Positions 48,101 to 64,000 of a stretch of 64,000 nt of DNA are shown one piece after another. The notes beneath the pieces are model-generated. The model had not been told where the DNA came from and searched no databases. It saw only the letters and a list, made by a program, of their open reading frames with translations. Origin of the DNA: Paralichthys olivaceus (taxonomy: Eukaryota > Chordata > Actinopteri > Pleuronectiformes > Paralichthyidae); assembly GCF_024713975.1 (NCBI RefSeq), contig NC_091098.1:21012816-21076815 (forward strand). The letters are read 5' to 3'. Position 1 is the stretch's first letter. Each line of letters opens with the position of its first letter. A program made the position numbers and the translations under genes.

Positions 48101-51100
48101 CTGAGTGGATGTGCACCAAGATAAAAGCTTGAGCTCTGACACAAGGCAGAATGAAAATACAATGTGTTGACATCACAGGCCTATTTTACAGCAGATACTT
48201 TGACATGTTACAGTAGGAAAAACAAAAGTGTAAATGATGAAATGAATTACCATTTTTCTGCTATGACATGTAAAACGTACTGCTGTGTAAAGGGCCTTTT
48301 GTCAAAATTGTCTTCAGATATGCCAACAGAGATTTTTGTGACAAGTGATTAAGTCTTTTGCATTATGTCAATCTAAACCTATGAGTGATGCCGGAGTTTG
48401 ATAATGATGCTGGTTTGCTTGACAAAAGTTATCACTCAAATTTAAATTTCATAGGATGCTTCAAATGCCACTGTAGTTGACCAGTTGTACAGGAAAGAAG
48501 AAGCGGATCATGATTTACTGCTCTAAGAAAAATATCAGTGTTTGTATAAATGTGTAGAGAAAAGTCGAGATTTTGCAGCTATCACTTCACATACTGAATT
48601 AAAGGGGCCCTGTGGAGTAAATTCAGTGTTATTCACCAAAACGCAGCCTGTTTATCCTTCGAGGTCAAACGCGTGCAATGCATTTCCTTCCTTATTAAAC
48701 ATCCATAGAAATGTTTAATAAATGCAGTAAAGTTTATAACCAAGCTTGTGATACTATTCTTGTGTCGATGCTTGTGTATTGCAGCATATCTTGACCTATT
48801 AGTCAGAGGAACAGTGTGAAACCATTGGGAGGACTGTGCTTTGTCTCATCATTGCAGTTTCAAACTAAACTGGAAACCCCTCAAAAACTGTTTCTGGAAT
48901 GCTGCTAGGTCAAAAACTTGGTGGAGGGATGGGGCCTGGGAGGAACCTATAATATTTTAGACTGGTATGGATTGAGGGGCAGATTTCTTTCAATTTTTTT
49001 AACTGTTTTAGGACAAATAAATCATTAAGATGATCAGACCACAGTCTTTTTAATTTTATATTTCTACTGCAAGAACTGTACATTTGTTTGTAAGATTGTT
49101 TGGCCTAGGAAGAGTTATGTGCTTTACTGAGTGCCATTCTAGTTGCCCATTTCGGGTTTTTTTAGACCTTTTAGTAATCCAGACGTCTGAACCATTTGGT
49201 TCCCTGCACAAATATAATTGTATTCTGCATATAACAAAACACGAATCTATTGTCTGTTGTATTTACCTTTATGCTTTATGAACTTTTTCATGAAGTGTAT
49301 TAGTGACAGTCAGGTGGAGTTGTTCTGTTGTTAAAATCTGAAACCACAAACATTCTGCTATTTTAAATTATTCTAGATATTCTTATTTAAAATAGTATGT
49401 TTGCTTCTGGTTGTGTTCGTATGAATATATGTGGAGGCACGTGTGTAAGCAGAGTGAAGGGGATAGGGCTTAGAGGTGTCAGGAGCGTGGGTGTTTTCAT
49501 ACTGTTTGATCCATAAAAAGGCAGATCAAACCGAACACTAAACCCTGTGTTACTAAAAAGATACCTATACACCACAAAAGTCTCACAATTCCTTCATCGT
49601 CGACTTTGTGTATGTATGGTGAGCAGCAAGTAGTTTCTTCCTATTTCCCAGAGGCTCAGAGGAATGGAGGATTTCACTGACGGAGGCCCGCTGACACTTC
49701 CAATCACATCTTCGTGGAAACGAAACGACAATTCTCCTTTTCGCTGTTGGGTGGAGTCAGGGTGGAACGTCTTTCTAGCATCTGCACTGGTGAATCCTCA
49801 AGTCCTCTTTGTACCAGCAAGAAGTCAACTCCTCCACCTCCTTCTAGATACCAGATGCCCAGCCCCTAGTCCTTCGAGATCCTAACCAATCTGGTATTTG
49901 TGTGTCTGTAACGACTAGTCCAAAAGTGTGTGTCTGTGTGTTGAGTGTAGATGGTTACGACACTGTTGCAACATCAAGAGACTTGATGTAAAACCATGTT
50001 TAGCAGGTATCTCAGACCTGGTAAGTTGTCTGAACGTGACACAGGGACAAGCAAAGTTGTAAAATGTGTATGTGTAGGGAATGAAGGGGTGCAATTAAAA
50101 AATTAATTCATGCCATATTTTATGCAACTGCCATCAAAACTACAAGATACGGAAGGCCTCAAAAGACCATAAGGTTGTGGTATAACAATGTCAAACCAGT
50201 GTTTTCACTGGTACTTAAGAGTTGTGAAGGGTTTGATGTGTGGGAGTCTTCGCTTGATGCCTCAGAGCAAGACATCCTGAAAACTGTGGTTATCATTTTT
50301 TTTCTACTTTTGACTTAGATCTGAACAATTTTAAAAATATTGACTGACAAAAGAAACCTGCTTTTCCACATCACGTCATCACTTGAGAAAAGTTGATTCT
50401 ATTTTCCGCTGTACGATGAGAGGTTTCTATCATTAGCATATTCAATGATTAGCGTATGAATTGAGCGAAGCCAAGTCTGCAAAGCTTCTCTTTTTATAAT
50501 CGTCTTTCCACAGTGTGATGCAAAGGAAGTTGATGAGTTCAAACTTTTTGGAGAATCGGATTTTAAAGTTGTTGTGATGTTGAGCTTCTTGAAGACAAAA
50601 ATGAAAAAAATCAAGATGTGTTTCCATTGTTGAAATTATGTAAAATATTGTGTGATCATCTTCCAGTCGACTCTGAAATGACCATGTGCACTGCAGGTTA
50701 TGGTGAAAAGCGGAACCTCAATCTTGATTCTCAGCTCGCTCTGAAGTACAACTCAAACTCTTCAGGGCAGCGAAGTTGATATAAGGAATCATGTTTCCAG
50801 AAAAAGAGACTCTTACCAAAAGGCCCATTGTGTTAAGTGTTCCTCATCATCCTTCTGAGAGTGGTTGTCATGTGTTGTCAGTGAGTTTGCATAAGACCTC
50901 GGACAAACCGATCATGGCAATTGTGTTTGAATACATAGATACTAAATGTGGTAAAACATCCTGCCTACTCAGCACTACCCTACACACGTGTATTTGGTAT
51001 GTTGCTCATTTAGCACTTTCCAGTTATGAGACGTGTTTAAACGGGTGGGTTTTGTTGAATCCTGACTGAAGACCGTTTCAGCAAAGCATTTTGGACATTT

Positions 51101-54100
51101 CGATTCAACAAAGGAACTACAAAAGTGAACATACTTACCCACTGCTGACCCCTGCTACATATCAGCCATCCCAGAGAGAGATGTGTATGTGTGAGCGTGC
51201 TTATGTATGATTGTGTAACATACTGCAATAATTCAAAGAGGGAGGAAAATCTATGATGCCAAAAGAGACGATTTGTGCACAGTGTTTGAACTGCTGTATG
51301 ATTTGAATGTGTACGAGTAGTGAGTGGTACATACACGCTGTGTACAACTTAGGTGATGGTATTGAAGTGGCCTGAACTTCTGTGAGAATGGGGTCACAGG
51401 ATAAGGGAGATGCAGCCTCCCCATTTCCTCCATCCTCCTCCTCCTCCATCTCCTCCTCTTCAACTTTTTCCTCGGCTTTTACTGCTAACCTCTTAGACGT
51501 CCTAACAGACCTCTGACCCTGTGAAAAAAATATATATGGAGGTCAAGAATAAAGATAACTAAAGGTTAGTGTTACACTGTAGTTTGAATTAAATCAAACA
51601 CAGAATATGGAAAAGACCCAACAAGAAAATATGTTACCTATACACACAAACATCTGTCTCCATGATTAAATTCCTTACCTTTGCAGCTGGTCTGGCAGGG
51701 GCAACCTTTCTCTGTGGCCGACCTCTGGACTTGGGCACCTTAGGGCCAGAGAGTGTCTTCATAGTGAAGGCAGCGTGCTGAAGGATGCAGTCAGTGCTAC
51801 AGTAAACAGAGTCCGGTAGGGCTTGTTTAAAGCACCCGGGTCCTATGCACAGGGGATAAGAGCTCTCTGTCTTCACCTCAGCTTCAGGTTCAGGCTCAGG
51901 TTCAGGCTCTAGCCTGATCATAGGTGCCTCCTGCTCCACCTGCTCCTCTTCAAACATCACAGCCTCCTGAAAACAGATTCTCATTTTAAACCAAGAGACC
52001 ATACTTCCTTCATGGAACTCAGCCTTTTGACAGCACAACTATACTACTAAATTAACTACTGCTAACCACTTAATTTTTTAAGAGCAATGAACAACTTGTA
52101 GATCAAAGTCAATTAAAATAAAAAATTTACCTTGAGGACTTGCTGCTCATCCCCTTCTACGCCAGAAGGACTCAGTGTCAAACACTCAGGAAAGCTAAGC
52201 TCAGGCTCTGGCTGAGGGTAAGGCTCAGACTGAAGTTGCCTTTTGGTTGTGCAGGGGGGGCAGATATACTCTTGCCCTTTCCTCTCCATCTTACTACCTT
52301 GTGTCTCACTGACACCAACGCAGTCACCATGGAACCATTCCTGGCAAATGTCACAGCAGATCATGAACCTAGAGGAGCCAATGAACAAATAGAAGTGATG
52401 AGGAAGTGAAACTAACAGATGGTTCAGGTATGCAAACCTCTGAAAGTGCAGCGCCGCCTAACAGATCTTGTTACTAAAAACGAGCATGTACCTTTTGTTG
52501 TGTTTTTGTCGGCAGATGCAGTACAGAGCATTGGAGTCATAACCCTCACTGTCCGATATGCTTGAATACCCTGCTACATTTGTATCATCTTTCCCCTCCT
52601 CCTCCGGTACATCGTCATACTGGCCAGGAGTGACATCAGTAACCTGGTCTAAGTCAGTGTCTATGATTATGCAGTCTGAGTTTGATCGTTGCGCAGGACT
52701 CAGAGTCAAACCGGAGTGAGCAGGTGATATCTCTATTTCAGTAGGGACGTGTGGATCGTGTTCCTCCTCTTGCAACTGCTGCTGCAGCTCAGCTGCACTT
52801 ACAAACATCACATCTTCGTCGTTGTCCACATCATCTGCAACGATTGAGGGAAGCTCTACTGCCCTGCCCCTCCCTCTGCCTCTTCCTCTCCCTTTTCCCC
52901 TACCTCTTCCTCTGCCTCTACCCCTTCCTCTGGCCTTTCCTCTTCCACCTCTCCCCCCTCTACCTCTTGTTTCTCCCTGACTACCTTTAGATGCCAGCAT
53001 CTCCTTAATCTGTATCAGAGTCATGTCATCACTGTCCTCTTGACTAGAGATCAAAACCACATCATTTATTCCTCCTGCCACACAGTCGGAAGCAACCGGC
53101 TGCGAAATGTCCATTTCATCAGCCGATTCCATATTATCAGGCACTTCAGTTTCTATACCCTGTGGAGAAAGAGCTTTATTGGCATCAGTAGCTTCCAAAA
53201 TGTCAGGGGCTGCAAGTGCATCTGACATGTCCATTGACAAGCCGTCATTTCCGCCTAGCAGTGAGAAAGCAGTGTGGAAAGCAGACCCAAAATCCTGCCA
53301 TGAGCTGGGGTCCAGACTCCCTCCTGCAGAAGCTTCTGAGGCAGGCTTGCTCTCTTCTGAAGCAGGTGAGGAAGGAGAAGACCATTCAAGGTCATCAATA
53401 ACACTCCTAGATGTAGATGCAGCTTTCCGAGGGGTGCAGGCCTCTGCAGCAGCCTGGGGTGTCTGATTGGTTCGACGAGCTCTGCCCCTGCGTACAGGTG
53501 GAGGGCTGTGTGTGAGGTCTCCAACTTCTTCCATGAACTCTCTTCTGGCAATGGTTGTCCGCCTGAAGCCCCAGGACTTTGTGACCTGCAACAGGGTTGG
53601 CCGAACACTCGATTCTGCGTCTTCTGTTTGGCTCAGCTGTTCCTCTATAGAAAAGGAGGAACACACAGCATGAACATAGTGACTAGGGGTGGGAATCTCT
53701 AAGCACCTAACAACACGGTTCCTATTCAGAGGGCTACTATTCAATGACAAAACAATTATCGATGTATCAAAGAATTTTATTTCGATACATGATTTATTCT
53801 TTTTATCACTGTGTGAGAACTAGAGGTGGGCATCTTTGCTAGCCTCAGATTTGTGCTTTAAAAAGGTATTTTAGACTGTTACTGTTATTACAAGTGTGAT
53901 GTAATTTACAAAATAAGGATTTCATCTTGTCAGGGTGGCCACGCCTGGCCCCCACATGGAAATATCGAGGTGCAAAATCTGCGAGAAGTACCTCTCTCCT
54001 GCCTGCAGCTTGTGAGTGTGTGTTTGTTTGCCCGTCTCTGCTGCTCACAAAAATTGATAACCACACGTATTTAGTTATTAAGCGATGGTGTCGGATCATG

Positions 54101-54423
54101 AATCCGGATCATTCCGTTCACTTTAGCTCTGATGTCCTGTGCGCGTCTCATGTTGTGTGTAGCTACGGAGCCCACGTGTTTAAATATGTACCTCATAAAC
54201 ATCAATAATGTTCAGGTCCTAATAACTTCTGATTAGTGTTGGTGTTTATTGTTAAAGTGTAAAGTGAGCACAGGTCAGCGGGAGAGTGGAGGGAGGACAC
54301 TCAGACAGAAGACTCTGACATGGTAAAAGACGCCCAGACCTTTAATGTAGTCTGTCCTGATCATGAATATAATTTACCTGCATTACTATCATCTGTGATG
54401 CAGTTATTTTCCAACGAGTCCAT
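27550..54423 (-). CDS. dido1: Death-inducer obliterator 1, long isoform
   Basis: Fifteen coding exons: 54378-54423, 52492-53644, 52131-52368, 51679-51966, 51335-51518, 38625-39147, 38128-38287, 37756-37872, 37527-37649, 37209-37377, 36531-37116, 36256-36409, 36068-36157, 35769-35964, 27550-35081. They sum to 11,559 nt, about 3852 residues (human long form 2240). Order of domains: SWGFRRTTIARRE (about residues 45-60); RG-rich tract; PHD finger (about 387-440; ALYCICRQKHNKR, ICCDICQEWFHGDCVG), which in the family reads H3K4me3; CIGPGCFKQALPDSVYC motif; TFIIS central domain (about 794-905); MLKDTTSEHKAHLFDL; SPOC domain (about 1190-1340); coiled coil; RS-rich region; Gly-Pro repeat tail. DIDO1 is a nuclear protein that contacts RNA polymerase II and is needed for proper division and differentiation. 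One intron is GC-AG. tcfl5 lies downstream in the same orientation, as in human. Confidence 0.95.
29990..31200 (-). repeat. dido1: 81-bp in-frame tandem repeat array in dido1
   Basis: About 14 consecutive 27-residue units on the minus strand, consensus GPGTDRRGPEGPDFRGPGPE followed by RRGPAMD. The nucleotide unit is 81 bp, so the frame is kept. Units in the middle (30540-30840) are nearly identical; the edges are decayed. One unit, near 30530, is shortened by five residues (GLGADRRDFRG), and the first unit is partial. Outside the array the same motifs (DRRGP, DFRGPGPE) continue at irregular spacing to about 28,100 and 31,500. Glycine spacing is not every third residue, so this is not a collagen helix. 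Confidence 0.93.
33340..33620 (-). other. dido1: dido1 RS/RH-rich basic region
   Basis: Within the last exon this segment encodes an Arg-Ser-His-rich stretch (SRKRRSSPKRRSHRERDSQR, HSPSHSHRRREKDRHKR, RRHSHGRKRSPSSP). Such regions are typical of splicing- and transcription-linked nuclear proteins and can act in localisation and RNA contact. The corresponding human tail has an RS/RD/RE region at its extreme C terminus, so the order relative to the Gly-Pro block appears different here (from memory of the human protein). Confidence 0.7.
35965..36067 (-). other. dido1: GC-AG intron of dido1
   Basis: The exon coding TVWDYVAKLKTSVTK ends ACAAAG and the intron begins GCAAGC, not GT. The acceptor is CGTTTTAG before GAGTTATGTGTGATCCGG (ELCVIR). 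Both sides match the conserved SPOC sequence and phase 0 is kept. GC donors with a strong AAG/GCAAG context are the main noncanonical U2 class. Confidence 0.85.
36826..36997 (-). repeat. dido1: Ser-Pro decapeptide repeats in dido1
   Basis: Seven or eight imperfect ten-residue units in the exon before the SPOC domain: DSPDMDSPTS, IVESPASPMR, DSPASPTLES, PASPVSESPA and similar. The 30-bp unit is visible in the DNA as recurring GGAGACTC/GGGGATTC words. The many SP dipeptides are potential proline-directed kinase sites. Confidence 0.8.
40640..40745 (+). repeat. Fish LINE/SINE-type 3' tail
   Basis: GTTCAGGGTGTACATCGCCT, then TTGGGATAGGCTCCAGTACC and GAGGATAAGCCGTACAGACG ending in ATGGATGGATGG. 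This is the well-known tail shared by many fish retroposons (…gggtgtaccccgcctctcgcc…gggataggctccagc…gaggataagcggtacagaagatggatgg). It is a decayed, 5'-truncated insertion in the dido1 intron. Confidence 0.75.
42131..42162 (+). repeat. (GT)n microsatellite
   Basis: Sixteen GT units in the dido1 intron. Confidence 0.95.
43800..43925 (+). repeat. Dispersed repeat, GTTAATACCAGGTCTGAAC type
   Basis: CACACTGCTAAAAGAATGTG, CTTGTGATTGGATCACATCA and GTTAATACCAGGTCTGAACG occur here. A related segment at 46640-46690 reads GTTGTGAATGGATCATCCAA then GTTAATTCCAGGTATGAAC. Two similar copies in one intron and the familiar phrase in other fish genomes support a repeat. The class is unknown to me. Confidence 0.45.
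46640..46690 (+). repeat. Second copy of the GTTAAT-CCAGG repeat
   Basis: Partial copy similar to 43880-43925 (see that entry). It is more decayed and only about 50 bases can be matched. Confidence 0.35.
48905..49146 (+). repeat. Old dispersed fish repeat, copy 3
   Basis: It starts at AAAACTTGGTGGAGGGATGG and ends TACTGAGTGCCATTCTAGTT, the characteristic end of the repeat family also seen at 5126 and 12180 (…aacttggtggaaggatg… ctctactgagtgccattctagt). The middle is much decayed. Confidence 0.65.
52843..52978 (-). repeat. dido1: RG-rich tract on a polypurine strand, dido1
   Basis: Part of the large N-terminal dido1 exon. The coding strand is almost pure purine (GGAAGAGG/AGAGGTAG words) and encodes alternating Gly-Arg/Lys: GGRGGRGKARGRGRGRGRGR and onward, about 18 GR/GK dipeptides. 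GR/RGG tracts bind RNA and are arginine-methylation substrates. Human DIDO1 has no comparably long tract at this place, to my recollection. Confidence 0.85.
53683..53835 (+). repeat. Fish repeat, GGGTGGGAATCTC type
   Basis: CTAGGGGTGGGAATCTCTAA, ACGGTTCCTATTCAGAGGGC and ACAATTATCGATGTATCAAA then TTTCGATACATGATTTATTC match a common fish element (aggggtgggaatc…gattcgattacaaaacgattatcgatgcat…ttcgatacatgatt). It lies in the dido1 intron just upstream of the exon starting at 53644. Confidence 0.6.
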
Positions 54424-54437
54424 GCTGATGTCCAAGA
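54378..54437 (-). other. dido1: dido1 start-codon exon
   Basis: Acceptor TTTTGACAG, then about 14 bases of 5' UTR, then ATG (54421-54423) GACTCGTTGGAAAAT (MDSLENNCITDDSNA), donor GTAAAT. The phase joins to AG-GAA-CAG in the next exon. No in-frame upstream ATG was found in the exon. Confidence 0.85.
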
Positions 54438-55454
54438 CTGTCAAAACACAGAGGAAATAGTTCATTACTAAACCAGGAATGCTACGTGTTGTATGCTAGA
54501 TGAGGACTAGATGGAGAGGAAACATTATATAATGAATCTTTATTAACTCATGAACACATAACTTAAATTTCTAAATATTGGCTATTGTGGCTGGTGACTC
54601 TCTGTTATTAATTTTTCGTGGGACATTGGAAAATGTTATTAAAACTCTGATTTAAGTACAAATGCGATCAATGTGTTATTTTATCATCAACACCACCCAA
54701 CAATCATTGCACTCTAATACAACAGCCCTTTAAACATCAAACAGAACAGAAGTTAATAAAATACCAAACTAAAACGACATGTTTACTTTTAATGTTGAGG
54801 AATAGATTCAGTGCATTCATTTTGTATGTTTGCCTTTAAAAATGGACAAGATACATTTACTGAAGTTAAGCATTTAAGTACAATAGGAAATAACTATATT
54901 TATTCTGGCTGCTTTATAATCTTACACTACATTTTACTTTGTATGTTTACATTCACACATTAGGGTCATAAAACCATGTATTATGGTGATTATGATAAGC
55001 TGAAGAGTTCATCAATCAACTAGTAAGTGCAGTTCTGCAGTTGCTATGTTAGATGTCCAGAGAAATCGATCTGGTGTGGTCGGATTAATCCTGCAGACAC
55101 TGATCAGCAGTAATGGGAAGTCGGGGCTCTCACCTCCATGTTAGCGACACTCGAAACAGAAACTACAACACAGACCTGGTGCACTTCACTATCAGAACAC
55201 AGTCAAGCGTTAAGAGCTCAGAGACCACGCGTCCTCTCACACACCGTTAACAAGCCCGAGTGTTTCTGCGGAGGGACAAGAGGAGGCTTGTGTCGGAGGG
55301 CGAGCGACATTGTTCTCTGCGGCTAGTTGAGCTAACAGCTAGCTGCTGCTGTGCCTGGTAACACGGGCAGCACGCCGACAGAATAATGCTCTTTAAAGGT
55401 GAATTCAATGTTGCTCGTGTGTACACGGACACCGAGGTCAGAGCAGGAACATAC

Positions 55455-55550
55455 CTTCGATGTAAAAACAACTGTTTCCCAGTTGCGGAGAGATTATCTC
55501 AGCTAGCTAGTTAGCTATCGCAGCCTTCCATTTTCTCTGCCGTGACGCCA
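55455..55550 (-). promoter_or_regulatory. dido1 noncoding first exon and core promoter
   Basis: Minus-strand sequence GGGAAACAGTTGTTTTTACA then TCGAAG ends in donor GTATGT (intron from 55454). It contains no ATG in a usable frame. Its GC-rich 5' side abuts the TCTCGCGAGA palindrome at 55556, as expected of a TATA-less housekeeping promoter. A second possible donor-ended exon (ATGGAG/GTGAGA, donor at 55134) may be an alternative first exon. If spliced to 54437 its ATG would not share the dido1 frame. Confidence 0.5.
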
Positions 55551-55555
55551 CGTAA

Positions 55556-55565
55556 TCTCGCGAGA
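55556..55565. promoter_or_regulatory. TCTCGCGAGA palindrome
   Basis: A perfect 10-bp TCTCGCGAGA, a known CpG-promoter element that directs strong TATA-less transcription and is bound by BANP (and proposed for ZBTB33/Kaiso). It lies within about 100 bases of the dido1 first exon donor, near the expected start site. Confidence 0.7.
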
Positions 55566-55971
55566 GGTCACGACGGGGAGAAGCCCCGAGGTCACAGCGT
55601 CCGTCGATCATTTATTTAATCTTTTATTTTATTTCATGAATTTTTTAAATCCTTTAAACATATCTCTTGGCTTGTACAAAGTTTATATCGGACTTCTTGT
55701 TTACCCCTGTTTTAAATCATAATAATAAAATATAGATTTTATATAAAACATCCACATGTAAATTATTGATAATAGTAATAATAATAATTAATAATTATTA
55801 TTATTTGAATATAATTGGGTCATTCTACATATGTATACATATAATAATTATTAATATGTTTTCTGTTTATTGATCCACATCTTAAGTTGATCAGTGGTTT
55901 TATGTGAATTTTATTAAGTAATTAACTTTGACGCATCAATAATCGATAAACACCAGACTGATCAGAGCATT
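55566..55971. other. dido1-zmynd8 gap
   Basis: About 400 bases, mostly AT-rich, with an AAT/ATT-rich run at 55770-55806. It separates the dido1 promoter from the zmynd8 3' end; both genes are on the minus strand. No gene was seen. Confidence 0.65.
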
Positions 55972-55977
55972 TTTATT
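55972..55977 (-). terminator. zmynd8 poly(A) signal
   Basis: TTTATT on plus is AATAAA on minus, 922 bases after the zmynd8 stop. The intervening sequence is noncoding AT-rich 3' UTR. Confidence 0.45.
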
Positions 55978-56899
55978 TCTGCTTCACAAGTCCATATATT
56001 GTATTTACAATATGTAAACAAGAACGAGACACAAGCTCAAAACAAACATGCTCACAGGAAATAATAACCAGCCGAAAATGCAATTTCTACTCATACCTAC
56101 CCAGTTCTTAGACACAGTCTGACCAGGATTTACATCAGCTTTGGAGAACCGGTTAAACAGAGACTTTGCTCAGTGCTGACATTCATATGAAGTATTTCAT
56201 TTTCAAATAACTTCTTTTTTTAGACACATAGAAATGTGATTTCATTTAACATACTATAAAAACATATAACACTATAAATATTGTTCAGTTATCTTCTTAC
56301 AAAACTTTGTACAGTTTACATTTTTTAGGGGGTTTTTTTATAAATCACAGATATTTTTTCATGGAGGCCTTTACAATGTGGAGCAACAATACAAAACTGG
56401 TATGAGCCAAAAAATGTCGTGAAGACAACAATTTTAAAAACAGTCAAGATGAAAGTTGCGCTACTCAAAAAAACAGCACCGTTATAAATGAGCATCAAGT
56501 GTTGATTGGCTCTTTTGAATTGTTTGTATCTTAGAATATGGAGAGTAAATCAACACAAAAGCAGCATTGAACATGATAGTGTAGCAAATAATCGGTGGGG
56601 AGATACAATAAGACTGGGAACAAAGTGGGAACAGACGACAGTATGAAAACAGAGAGACTCACATTTTATTTCTCCAGACAGTCTACTTTCACATGGAGAC
56701 AGATTTGCGGGAACTGCGACTGATTGACAAACCAAAAGTATCGGCCAAGCAGATGTACGTGTGGGAATGAAAAAATTAAGAGTTTCTTTTGTCACAAAGA
56801 CACAGGGCTTCAAGCACCAAGTTTTACGGCAAATGTTTTTGATGCCACGAGCCCTTCAGTGGCCTCGAAAAATCTCCCAGAGTCTCTGTAGCGTCGCAG

Positions 56900-64000
<7,101 letters not shown>

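Larger units (their letters stand above)
39148..51334 (-). other. dido1 12.2-kb intron
   Basis: The largest intron in the window, between donor GTATGT (after the exon ending at 51335) and acceptor CTAACAG before the exon starting at 39147. I searched both strands: open frames are all under about 125 codons, lack splice-consistent neighbours and have no homology I recognise. It holds several dispersed repeats (40640-40745, 43800-43925, 46630-46690, 48905-49146) and a (GT)n. No nested gene, tRNA or microRNA-like hairpin was identified by eye. Confidence 0.6.

Noticed and set aside
50791-51069. Plus-strand 92-codon open frame in the dido1 intron
   Set aside because: No homology, no splice partners and ordinary length for AT-balanced noncoding DNA.
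55130-55150. ATGGAG before a GTGAGA donor as an alternative dido1 start exon
   Set aside because: If spliced to the exon at 54437 the frame differs from that of MDSLENN, so it cannot start the main protein; at most it is an alternative untranslated exon.

Overview
The window is vertebrate nuclear DNA, most likely from a ray-finned (teleost, probably percomorph) fish. Genes are split into many small exons with GT-AG introns, intergenic gaps are short, and the dispersed repeats and CA/GT microsatellites are of types familiar from fish genomes. I cannot name the species. No prokaryotic, viral or organellar features were seen.

Five protein-coding genes fill the window. On the plus strand: the 3' part of ogfr (opioid growth factor receptor, 89-3275) and a complete col9a3 (collagen IX alpha-3, 32 coding exons, 6299-20652, 678 aa). 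On the minus strand: tcfl5 (bHLH transcription factor, 22004-24553), dido1 (death inducer-obliterator, 27550-54423, about 3852 aa with a 7.5-kb last exon) and the 3' part of zmynd8 (PHD-bromo-PWWP-MYND chromatin reader, 56900-64000, 5' end beyond the window). The order and orientation ogfr > col9a3 > < tcfl5 < dido1 match the human 20q13.33 block (from memory of human gene order). In human ZMYND8 lies elsewhere on 20q, so its position directly upstream of dido1 is a lineage difference.

Layout: 1-4590 ogfr exons and 3' UTR; 4.6-6.1 kb intergenic with an old repeat; 6.1-21.5 kb col9a3; 20.7-22.0 kb convergent 3' ends of col9a3 and tcfl5; 22.0-25.1 kb tcfl5; 25.1-27.2 kb intergenic, AT-rich; 27.2-55.55 kb dido1, including a 12.2-kb intron (39148-51334); 55.57-55.97 kb a short gap with a TCTCGCGAGA promoter palindrome at the dido1 5' end; 55.97-64 kb zmynd8.

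The genes do not form one pathway. dido1 and zmynd8 both encode histone-mark readers linked to transcription, tcfl5 is a DNA-binding factor, col9a3 is cartilage matrix, and ogfr is a nuclear-associated growth-inhibitory receptor. The least ordinary content is in dido1: an in-frame 81-bp tandem array of about 14 units, a very long disordered C-terminal exon, a run of Ser-Pro repeats, an RG-rich tract on a 120-bp polypyrimidine strand, and one GC-AG intron inside the SPOC domain. I found no evidence of a wholly new biological system.
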